A DNA stretch of 12,123 bases from Holophagales bacterium. GTDB lineage: Bacteria; Acidobacteriota; Holophagae; Holophagales; Holophagaceae. Positions 1 through 7,476 of the stretch are shown one piece after another. Both the position numbers and the translations under genes were made by a program. The notes below the pieces were generated by a model. It was given only the letters and a program-made list of their open reading frames with translations, did no database searches and was not told the origin of the DNA. The DNA lies in contig JAIRRD010000041.1 in assembly GCA_031256155.1 (NCBI GenBank), forward strand, positions 1 through 12,123. Reading direction: 5' to 3'. How positions within the stretch are numbered: position 1 is the first letter of the stretch; each line of letters opens with the position of its first letter.

Positions 1-738
1 AGTTGCCTCCCACAGGTCTTTATAACTGTTCAGGCTGGCTTCGATATCCGTGTTTGACGCTGAATGTGGGTATTGATAATATTTGTACATTGCTTTTCCC
101 AAAATCCCAACCCTGTCAGCCATACGAAAGTTTAGCAATCTATAAATTGAATCTTTGCAAATACGGTCTGATGAATCGGCATAAATACTGTCTGCTTTTA
201 GCGCAGCATGTGTGTGTATCTTCATATTTTGAACAGTATATAATTTACCCCATAAAAAAGGTGTGAACCCCCTGTACTGCATAAATTCACTGGCAAGCAG
301 AGTGCCGTAAAGCACAAGGTTTTCATCCAGTACCCTGCGTTTGAGTACCTGGTTTGTCCGGCTGTCAATTTTTTCGTATCCGCATACGGCAATATCCAGA
401 TTGTTTTCTTCTGAAAAATTGACCATATTCTCCAGGAAATCATCCGTATATTCATCGTCCGCATCGCACCAGACAATGTACTTGGCACTGGTTGATTCAG
501 ATAGCGTGTAAAAAAACAATCCGCCGTTTCGGATATCATTTTTGTGTATCTTTAAATATATTACTCTCTTGTCGTTTTTAGCGTACTCCTTGATAATTCT
601 CCCCGTATTATCAGTCGAACCGTTATCCAGCACGAAGTACTTAAAATCACTGCGGGTCTGGCCCAGGACACTTTCAATAGCGCGCGCAAGCGTTTCCTCT
701 GCGTTGTAGGCCATCGTGAAGAAAACTGTGCTTATCAT
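1..738 (-). CDS. Family 2 glycosyltransferase, 3' end outside window
   Basis: This frame is open for 246 codons from ATG at 738-736 to the left window edge, so the C-terminus is missing. The N-terminus has the GT-A/GT2 pattern: strand and helix MISTVFFTMAYNAEETLARA, then AIESVLGQT (about residues 20-28), the nucleotide-binding LDNGSTDNT (37-45) and the metal-binding DxD-type CDADDEY (91-97). A downstream FLWGKLY (161-167) is also common in GT2 enzymes that build polysaccharides. Such enzymes move a sugar from a nucleotide-sugar donor to a glycan or lipid-linked acceptor at the inner membrane; donor and acceptor cannot be read from the sequence. A GGAG Shine-Dalgarno lies five bases before the ATG, and only 11 bases separate it from the stop of the upstream radical SAM gene, so it is the last visible gene of that operon and probably translationally coupled. 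It marks the locus as a glycan-assembly region. GT2 assignment is strong, specificity unknown. Confidence 0.93.
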   Translation of the reverse strand, partial: MISTVFFTMAYNAEETLARAIESVLGQTRSDFKYFVLDNGSTDNTGRIIKEYAKNDKRVIYLKIHKNDIRNGGLFFYTLSESTSAKYIVWCDADDEYTDDFLENMVNFSEENNLDIAVCGYEKIDSRTNQVLKRRVLDENLVLYGTLLASEFMQYRGFTPFLWGKLYTVQNMKIHTHAALKADSIYADSSDRICKDSIYRLLNFRMADRVGILGKAMYKYYQYPHSASNTDIEASLNSYKDLWEAT

Positions 739-749
739 GTCTGCTCCGC

Positions 750-2348
750 CTAGTGATGAAGCGTTAAGTTTTCGGGATACAGGCCTTCAGACTTCAGGCG
801 ATTCTTATATTCGGGCGTGTCGAAGCGAAAGACGAAGGGAATGTTTCGCGAAACACACTGTCTGGCCATATATGCCGCCGCCTCATACTGGCTCTCAGAA
901 AAAGCTGTAAACTTGTTGCGCATATCCCAGGCAATAATCACATTGGCTTTTGTTCTTTCTGCCACAGCAACAAAGCCTTCCAGGTCCGGCACGCCGCAGT
1001 TGATGCCTTCCAGAAGAATGTACTTGATGTAAATCTGCCCATCGGAGGCGGCATATTTTTCGAGGTTCTCAACAACTTTATGAAAAGCATCCACGCCCTT
1101 TACCCTGGCAAAGGTCTCGGGTGTGCCGGAATCCATACTTGTAATTAACCAATAATTGTTTTCGCTCAGTAACTCTTTCATCTCCTCAACATAGCCAGAA
1201 CCGTTTGAGTTCATCTCTCCAATCCATTTTTTTTCTTTCAGGAGCCTGAGGATTTCGACTCTGTCAGGCGAATTGGTAATTTCTGCTGCTGAATAGTTTA
1301 ACTGGCGAACCGCCTCGTTTTCTGCAAAGTAGTGCAGTATTTCCAGCAAACTATCCAGATTCTCGCTCCTCTCGTGCGTCTTTTTTTCAAAATTCATCCC
1401 ATGAAAACAGAAGAAGCACTTAAAATTGCACTTAGTGGCCCCCGGCATTCCAGAATCAAGTGTAACCGTGGTTATTTTTAATTCTTCATTTGATGCTCCA
1501 GGGCTGAGGTTGCGGCAGCCAGTGCAGATGGTCAATTTCCCCTTGTTCAGATCGCTCCTGAGCGTCTCGCAGCGCCTGTAGTAATCCCTGACATCCTCTC
1601 TGATTTTTCCAACAGCCGACCACTGCTCGTGCAGACCATAATTGCAACATAATGAAAAGCCAAAACTGCCGCTCAAAAGAAACTGGTGTCCTATAAACAG
1701 GCAATGCTGTGGCGGAGCGCCGATACGCCCAGGTGGAACACCCCTGGCAATCAGACCCTCGTATGCGGCATCGTAGGATTCGGGGTCAGTCGTTATATAC
1801 AGAAAGGCATCTGGATAGCGGTTCAGTGCCTCGTGGATGGGCAACACCTCAAATTCACCGTCAACATTTGCGGTTGAAATTCGCATCTTTGTACCATGCT
1901 TCTGAGGGTTGGAATCGGCGAAACAAATTGGCACAATCCCGCTAAGCACCCACTGTTCAAGGTGATGATAAGCATATAGGCCGGAGCCGTAAAAAATGCA
2001 CTTCCTGCCGGTTGGCTCACTCGGAACAGGGCCTACACTTTCCGGTGCTACTCCATGACTGATTATGTAATTGCGAATGTCATTGTACACCTTGGGGTCG
2101 GCCTCTATGTTGATGGTGACATAGACATCAGCGTCCGGACATAGCTCCAGCGCGTCTTTCAGTGGCATGATGTCAAATTCGGTCTTAGCGGGTTTGTGTG
2201 GACTAATCTTTTTATAGTGCAGACCCTCGTCTTCGTCTGAAAAGCATAGTGGAACCAGCCCCCTGAGTATCCACTGTCTGAGGTTCTTTTGGGCGTATTG
2301 TCCCGCGCCGTAAAAGATAAATTTGCTTGTATCTATTTTTTCAGTCAT
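750..2348 (-). CDS. Radical SAM protein with twin Rossmann-like N-terminal modules (array copy 6, last)
   Basis: 532 residues. Residues 9-108 and 116-213 are two diverged copies of one Rossmann-like module (FYGAGQYA and FYGSGLYA; strand ends CFSD and CFAD), probably binding a nucleotide or nucleotide-linked ligand. A Cys segment follows: C216, C234/C235, C260, C275 and C278 (CTGC). The radical SAM core carries C307-C311-C314 (CNFKCFFC), which should bind the [4Fe-4S] cluster that cleaves S-adenosylmethionine, then AAEITNSP (354-361) in the GGE position, NSNGSGY (380-386) and TSMDSGTPETF (403-413). It ends RLKSEGLYPENLTLHH, a short tail. The start has AAGGAAAGG upstream. The stop lies 11 bases before the glycosyltransferase ATG. 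In the Cys segment it resembles the copies at 7460 and 9138, but its C-terminal GINCGVPDLEGF stretch resembles the first half of the 4156-7476 fusion, so it looks mosaic. Radical chemistry is well supported; substrate and reaction are unknown. Confidence 0.95.
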   Translation of the reverse strand: MTEKIDTSKFIFYGAGQYAQKNLRQWILRGLVPLCFSDEDEGLHYKKISPHKPAKTEFDIMPLKDALELCPDADVYVTINIEADPKVYNDIRNYIISHGVAPESVGPVPSEPTGRKCIFYGSGLYAYHHLEQWVLSGIVPICFADSNPQKHGTKMRISTANVDGEFEVLPIHEALNRYPDAFLYITTDPESYDAAYEGLIARGVPPGRIGAPPQHCLFIGHQFLLSGSFGFSLCCNYGLHEQWSAVGKIREDVRDYYRRCETLRSDLNKGKLTICTGCRNLSPGASNEELKITTVTLDSGMPGATKCNFKCFFCFHGMNFEKKTHERSENLDSLLEILHYFAENEAVRQLNYSAAEITNSPDRVEILRLLKEKKWIGEMNSNGSGYVEEMKELLSENNYWLITSMDSGTPETFARVKGVDAFHKVVENLEKYAASDGQIYIKYILLEGINCGVPDLEGFVAVAERTKANVIIAWDMRNKFTAFSESQYEAAAYMARQCVSRNIPFVFRFDTPEYKNRLKSEGLYPENLTLHH

Positions 2349-2434
2349 GTATCTCTGGCCTTTCCTTGTTTGGCTTCTGCTGGACGAAAAACTTGAAAAG
2401 CCTTGCTGTTAGTTTGACTCATAGTATTTATTAA

Positions 2435-4060
2435 TTATGTGAGAGGTACATCAAGAGCAGTGAATTTGGAAGCAACAGAATATGAATATAACCCTTCTCT
2501 TTTCAATCTTTCTACAAGAAGATATTCATTGTGGAAAAATTCAAAGGGAATGTTACGCGAAATACATTGTCGTGCCAAATAAGAAATTGCTTCATACTGG
2601 GAGTCAGAGTAATATTTTATAAAATTATTATAGCTATCCCAAGAAATTGAAATCGGCGCATTTATCTTCTCTGCAGTTGCGATAAAGCCGTCCAAGTCAT
2701 CCTTTTCGCAATTGAGGCCATCAAAGACTATGTATTTGAGCGTGATCGATCCGCCTGTGGTAGCATATTTTTCGAGGTTTCCAATGACTTTTTCGAAAGC
2801 GTCAATGCCCTTGACCTTGGCAAAAGTCTTGGGAGTGCCAGCATCCAGGCTCACGATCAAGCTATAATTTTTTTCACTCAACAAATCCGCTAATTCATCG
2901 ACATAGCAGGAGGCGTTGGTGTATATCAATCCTTTCCATTTAGTTCTTTTTAGGAGTCGGATAATTTCTTCCCTGTAAGGTGAAATAGTGATTTCTGCAG
3001 CCCCAAAATTTAAATAATGAATTTCTTTATTTTCTGCAAAATAGTGAAGTATTTTCAATATATCGTCCATATTCTCGTTCCGTTCGTGCGTCTTTTTTTC
3101 AAAATTCAATCCATGACTACAATTAAAGCACTTAAAATTACACTTTGTGGCGCCTGGCATTCCAGAAGCTAGATTGACAATTTTTAATTTTAATTTCTCG
3201 CTTGATGGCCCCGGGCGTAGTTCGGGGCAGCCGGTACATTCTGTCAATTTCCCCTTGTTCAAATCGTTCTTCAGTACTTCGCAGTGTTTGTAGTAATCTT
3301 GGACAGATTCCTTTATCTTTCCGACTGCCGGCCAGTAAGGCTGTGGATTATAGCGGCAACATAGAGAGAGAGCAGAGCATCCCAGTATATTAATGCGTTG
3401 CCCTATAGCTGGACAATGCTGTGGCGGAGCGCCGATGCGCTCAGACGAAATGCCCCTGGCAATCAGACCGTCGTAGGCGGCATCGTAGGATTCGGGTTCT
3501 GTCGTTATATACAGGAAGGCATCTGGATAGCAGTTCAGTGCCTCGTGGATGGGTAGCACTTCAAATTCACCGTCAACATTTGCAGTTGAAATTCGCATCA
3601 CTGTATGATGCTTTTTGGGATTGGAATCGGCAAAGCAAATTGGCACAATTCCGCTAAGTAGCCACCGTTCAAGGTGTTGATAGGCATATAGGCCAGAGCC
3701 GTAAAAAATGCACTTTCTGCCAGTTGGCTCTTGAGGGACAGGGCCAACTCTTTCCGGTGCTACTCCATGACTGATGATATAATTGCGAATGTCATCGTAC
3801 ACCTTGGGAGCAGCCTCTATGTTAATGGTGACGTATATGTCAGCATCTGGGCATAGCTTCAGCGCGTCTTGCAGCGGCAATATGTCAAATTCTGTTTTGA
3901 CCAGCCTTAGTGGACTGAGCTTTTTGTAGTGCAGACCCTCGTCCGCGTCTGAAAAACACAGCGGAACCAAACCCCTGAGAATCCACGGTCTCAGGTTCTT
4001 TTGGGCATATTGTCCCGCGCCGTAAAATATGAATTTGTTTGTATCTATTTTCTTGGCCAT
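2435..4060 (-). CDS. Radical SAM protein with twin Rossmann-like N-terminal modules (array copy 5)
   Basis: 541 residues, collinear with the 750-2348 copy through residue 320: glycine motifs FYGAGQYA (12-19) and FYGSGLYA (119-126), Cys segment C216, C234/C235, C260, C275/C278, and CNFKCFNC at 307-314. Later motifs are GAAEITISP (353-361), YTNASCY (380-386) and VSLDAGTPKTF (403-413). Its closest partner in the Cys segment and C-terminal third is the second half of the 4156-7476 fusion: both have an extra Cys at unit residue 228, a YWPA(V/I)GKIK stretch, NCEKxDLDGF and ISISWDS. Its second Rossmann module instead looks closest to the 750-2348 copy. The C-terminal tail after REGLYS is about 16 residues and unlike any other copy. 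The ATG at 4060-4058 has AAAGGG upstream at about ten bases. Gaps are 95 bases upstream and 86 downstream, with no terminator seen in either. Reaction and substrate are unknown. Confidence 0.95.
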   Translation of the reverse strand: MAKKIDTNKFIFYGAGQYAQKNLRPWILRGLVPLCFSDADEGLHYKKLSPLRLVKTEFDILPLQDALKLCPDADIYVTINIEAAPKVYDDIRNYIISHGVAPERVGPVPQEPTGRKCIFYGSGLYAYQHLERWLLSGIVPICFADSNPKKHHTVMRISTANVDGEFEVLPIHEALNCYPDAFLYITTEPESYDAAYDGLIARGISSERIGAPPQHCPAIGQRINILGCSALSLCCRYNPQPYWPAVGKIKESVQDYYKHCEVLKNDLNKGKLTECTGCPELRPGPSSEKLKLKIVNLASGMPGATKCNFKCFNCSHGLNFEKKTHERNENMDDILKILHYFAENKEIHYLNFGAAEITISPYREEIIRLLKRTKWKGLIYTNASCYVDELADLLSEKNYSLIVSLDAGTPKTFAKVKGIDAFEKVIGNLEKYATTGGSITLKYIVFDGLNCEKDDLDGFIATAEKINAPISISWDSYNNFIKYYSDSQYEAISYLARQCISRNIPFEFFHNEYLLVERLKREGLYSYSVASKFTALDVPLT

Positions 4061-4155
4061 TTTTATCTACCCTTTCATGTTGGTTGTTGTTCAATAAAGC
4101 ACACAAGAAGCTCTGCTATTTTACCCTGCATAATAAGTGGTGAAAATTATGCTAA

Positions 4156-7100
4156 TCACTTGGTGGGCCTGTTTATACTTGGAATACCGGAATCCACGGG
4201 ATACAAACCTTCTCGTTTCAGCCTATCAATGTATGTATGTGCATGATAGAATAAATCGAAGGGGATATTCCGCGAAATACACCGCCTCGCCAAGTAGGAA
4301 ATCGCTTCATACTGAAGCTCAGAGCAATAATTTATATAATTATTACGAGAATCCCAGGAAATTGAGATCGGGGTATTTATTTTTTCCGCAATGGCAACAA
4401 AGCCGTCCAAGTCAGTCTTCTCGCAGTTGAGGCCGTCAAAGACTATGTATTTGAGATAGATTTGTCCTCCTGAGGAAGCGTATTTATCCAGGTTTTCAAC
4501 AACTTTGTGAAAAGCGTCAACACCCTTTATCTTTGCAAATGTTTCGGGGGTGCCGGCATCCATACTCACAAGCAAGCTATAATTTCTTTCACTCAACAAC
4601 TCCATTAATTCTTCGACATAACAAGATGCATTTGTAAACAACACTCCTTTCCATTTATTTGTTTTTAGTAGTTTAAGTATTTCTGCCCTGTGTGGCGAAA
4701 TAGTTATTTCTCCAGCTGCAAATTCTAATCGGCGAAGTTCTTCATTTTCTGCAAAGTAGTGCAGTATTAGTAAAATATCATCTATATCTTTGTTCCGCCC
4801 GTGAGCTTTTTTTTCATAATTCAATCCATGATTACAATTAAAGCACTTAAAATTACATTTTGTGCCTCCCGGCATTCCAGAGGATAAGCTGACAAATTTT
4901 AGTTTTAGTTCCTCATTGGATGACCCCGGGCGGAGTTCTGGGCAGCCAGTACAATCAGTCAATTTCCCCTTGTTCAGATCGTTCCTTAGCGCTTCGCAGT
5001 GTTTATAGTAATCCCGGACATCTTCCTTAATCTTTCCGATTGCAGGCCAGTACAAGTGTGGGCTATAGCCGCAAGGTATAGAGAACGCTGTGCATCCTCT
5101 TAAGTCAATCTGTTGTCCTATATGCTGACAATGATGTGGCGGGGCACCGATGCGCCAAGGCGGAACGCCCTTGGCTACCAGATTGTCATAGGTGGTGTCG
5201 TAGGATTCGGGTTCGGTTGTTATATACAGGAAAGCATCTGGATAGCGTTCCAACGCCTCATGCACGGGGAGTATGTCAAACTCGCCGTCAACAGCTACAG
5301 TTGAAATTCGCATCACTGTATGATGCTTCTGGGGATTTGAATCGGCGAAGCAAATTGGCACAATCCCGTTAAACAACCACCACTCAAGATGATGATATGC
5401 ATGTACGCCTGCGCCGTAAAAAATGCACTTATTGCCGGTAGGCACGTTTGGAACAGGGCTAACTCTCTCAGACGCAACGCCATAGCTGATTATGTAATTG
5501 CGAATGTCATCGTATGTCTTTGGATCGGCATCTATGTCTATGGTAATATAAATGTCAGCGTCCGGGCATAGCTCCAGTGCCTCTTGCAGCGGCAATATGT
5601 CGAACTCGGTTTGAGCCGGTCTAAGTGGACTAATACTTTTGTAGTGCAGACTTTCGTCTGCGTCCGAAAAACAAAGGGGGACAAGGCCCCTGATGAGCCA
5701 TGAATTTAGATTTTTTTGGGCGTATTGACCTGCGCCATAAAAGATGAATCTACTTGTATTTATTTTTTTAACCATTTTTTTCAGCTTTTCCTTTTTAATA
5801 TAGTAGTAAAAACTGTTCTCATCATTGTCTGATCTGTACTTACGCAAAACATCGTACATAATCCCTTTTTGAATACCCTCATTAGTTGAATTATCCGAAC
5901 CTACTGGATAGAATCCGTCCTTTTCCAGCCTAAGCATATCTTCAACTGTCGAGGCACCTACGTGAAAGGGAATGTTTCGAGAAATACATTGTTTTGCCAA
6001 ATATGAAACAGCCCTGTACTCGTTATCAGAATAAGCCCTGCACAGAAAACGCGAATCCCACGAGATAGCTACATTAGCTTTTATCCTCTCTGCCACTGCT
6101 ATAAAGCCATCCAGGTCAGGCGCTCCGCAATTAATGCCGTCAAAGACTATGTATTTGACAGTAATTTCTCCTCCTGATGCAGCATATTTTTCAAGATTAT
6201 CAACAACTCTTTGAAAAGCATCAACGCCCTTTATTTTGGCAAAGGTCTCTGAGGTACCAGAATCTAAACTAGTAATTAAACAAAAATTGTTTTTGCTCAA
6301 CGCATCCTTTAGTTCTTCGACATAACAGGAAACGTTTGTAAACACTGTAACTTTCCAGTCTTTTCCCTCCAGGAACTTGAAAATCTCGACTCTATGCGGC
6401 GAAATAGTTATCTCCCCCGCTGAAAAATCCAAATGGCGAACCTCTTCATTTGTTGCAAAGTACTGAAGTATTTCCAATATGTTATCCAATCCTTCACTTC
6501 GTTCGTGTGCCTCTCTTGAGAAACTCATTTCAGAGTTACAATAGAAGCACTTAAAATTGCACTTCGTGATACCAGGTATTCCAGCAATCAGGTCAACATG
6601 GTTTATTTTCAATTCCTCGTTTGAAGTCCCGGGTTGTAGCTCGGGACAGCCGGTGCAGCAAGTTATTTTTCCCTTGTTCAGGTCACTCCTCAGCCGCTCA
6701 CAGCACGTATAATAATTTTTGACATCCTCTTTTATCTTTCCTACGGCTCGAAACAACTCGACCGTCTTCCAAGTGCAACATGTTCTGGTTGTGGTTCGTC
6801 CATCAATAACAATACTATGCCCAATTAATCGGCAATGTTGGGGCGGTGCGCCTATACGCTTAGGTGGGACACCCTGAGCAACTAGGCTATCATAGACGAT
6901 GTCATAGGATTCGGGCTCTGTAGTTATATAAAGAAAGGCATCTGGATAGCGATCCAGTGCCTCATGCACGGGCAGTACCTCAAATTCTCCGTCACGGGCG
7001 GGCAAGATATGTTTCTTTGTATAATGCTTTTGCGTGTTGGAATCGGCGAAGCATACAGGCACAATCCCGTCAAACACCCACTGCTCAAGATTATTTTGTG

Positions 7101-7476
7101 CATATATACCGGCTCCGTAAAAAATGCACTTCCTAGGTGTAGGCTCGTTTGGGACAGGTCCAACCCTCGCCGGCGCGATACCCTGACTGATGATGTAATC
7201 GCGAATATCGTTGTATGTCTTGGGACAGAACTCTGTATCTATAGTAATATAAATGTCACCATCCGGGCATAGCTCCAGGGCCTCTTTCAGTGGCAATATG
7301 TCAAACTCGGTCTGGGCTGGTCTGGGCGGACTGATCTTTTTGTAGTGCAGGCTTTCGTCTGCGTCCGAAAAGCAAAGGGGGACAATGTTTCTGGCGAGCC
7401 ATGACCTGAGTTTTTTTTGGGCGTATTGGCCTGCACCGTAAAATATGAATTTGTTTGAGTCAACCTTTTCTGCCAT
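4156..7476 (-). CDS. Fused double radical SAM protein (array copies 3 and 4 in one chain)
   Basis: 1106 residues, twice the length of its neighbours. Residues 1-522 are one complete unit: Rossmann-like modules, Cys segment C215, C233/C234, C258/C259, C273/C274/C277, radical SAM Cys 306/310/313, SAGEITISP at 352-360. Residues 523-567 are a polar, Lys-rich linker ending KKEKLKK. A second complete unit starts at Met568 (MVKKINTSRF) with glycine motif FYGAGQYA, Cys at 783, 802, 827, 842, 845 and radical SAM Cys 874/878/881. One chain therefore has two catalytic cores and four Rossmann-like modules. The halves are not closest relatives: the second pairs with the 2435-4060 copy. The first half is the oddest unit, with CNSEMSF where the others read C-x-H-G-(M/L)-N. 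Its ATG lies inside the end of the 7460-9115 gene (17-base overlap, different frame), so translation is likely coupled; GGGGAG lies about ten bases before the ATG. Substrate unknown. Confidence 0.93.
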   Translation of the reverse strand: MAEKVDSNKFIFYGAGQYAQKKLRSWLARNIVPLCFSDADESLHYKKISPPRPAQTEFDILPLKEALELCPDGDIYITIDTEFCPKTYNDIRDYIISQGIAPARVGPVPNEPTPRKCIFYGAGIYAQNNLEQWVFDGIVPVCFADSNTQKHYTKKHILPARDGEFEVLPVHEALDRYPDAFLYITTEPESYDIVYDSLVAQGVPPKRIGAPPQHCRLIGHSIVIDGRTTTRTCCTWKTVELFRAVGKIKEDVKNYYTCCERLRSDLNKGKITCCTGCPELQPGTSNEELKINHVDLIAGIPGITKCNFKCFYCNSEMSFSREAHERSEGLDNILEILQYFATNEEVRHLDFSAGEITISPHRVEIFKFLEGKDWKVTVFTNVSCYVEELKDALSKNNFCLITSLDSGTSETFAKIKGVDAFQRVVDNLEKYAASGGEITVKYIVFDGINCGAPDLDGFIAVAERIKANVAISWDSRFLCRAYSDNEYRAVSYLAKQCISRNIPFHVGASTVEDMLRLEKDGFYPVGSDNSTNEGIQKGIMYDVLRKYRSDNDENSFYYYIKKEKLKKMVKKINTSRFIFYGAGQYAQKNLNSWLIRGLVPLCFSDADESLHYKSISPLRPAQTEFDILPLQEALELCPDADIYITIDIDADPKTYDDIRNYIISYGVASERVSPVPNVPTGNKCIFYGAGVHAYHHLEWWLFNGIVPICFADSNPQKHHTVMRISTVAVDGEFDILPVHEALERYPDAFLYITTEPESYDTTYDNLVAKGVPPWRIGAPPHHCQHIGQQIDLRGCTAFSIPCGYSPHLYWPAIGKIKEDVRDYYKHCEALRNDLNKGKLTDCTGCPELRPGSSNEELKLKFVSLSSGMPGGTKCNFKCFNCNHGLNYEKKAHGRNKDIDDILLILHYFAENEELRRLEFAAGEITISPHRAEILKLLKTNKWKGVLFTNASCYVEELMELLSERNYSLLVSMDAGTPETFAKIKGVDAFHKVVENLDKYASSGGQIYLKYIVFDGLNCEKTDLDGFVAIAEKINTPISISWDSRNNYINYCSELQYEAISYLARRCISRNIPFDLFYHAHTYIDRLKREGLYPVDSGIPSINRPTK
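5773..5800 (-). promoter_or_regulatory. Retained internal start and ribosome-binding-like site within the fused gene
   Basis: In the fused gene the second unit begins at an ATG (5775-5773) whose protein context, MVKKINTSRF, matches the start of free-standing copies. AAAAAGGAAAAG lies about 13 bases before it. This looks like a former intergenic region now read through, and it could still permit separate translation of the second unit. Spacing is longer than ideal, so internal initiation is only a possibility. Confidence 0.45.

Noticed and set aside
222..539. A 105-codon minus-strand open frame
   Set aside because: It overlaps the glycosyltransferase in another frame; the glycosyltransferase frame carries the GT2 motifs.
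2349..2434. Possible precursor peptide gene between array copies (also checked 4061-4155 and 10737-10974)
   Set aside because: No short frame with a ribosome site and plausible leader or core composition is visible; only start-stop fragments occur.
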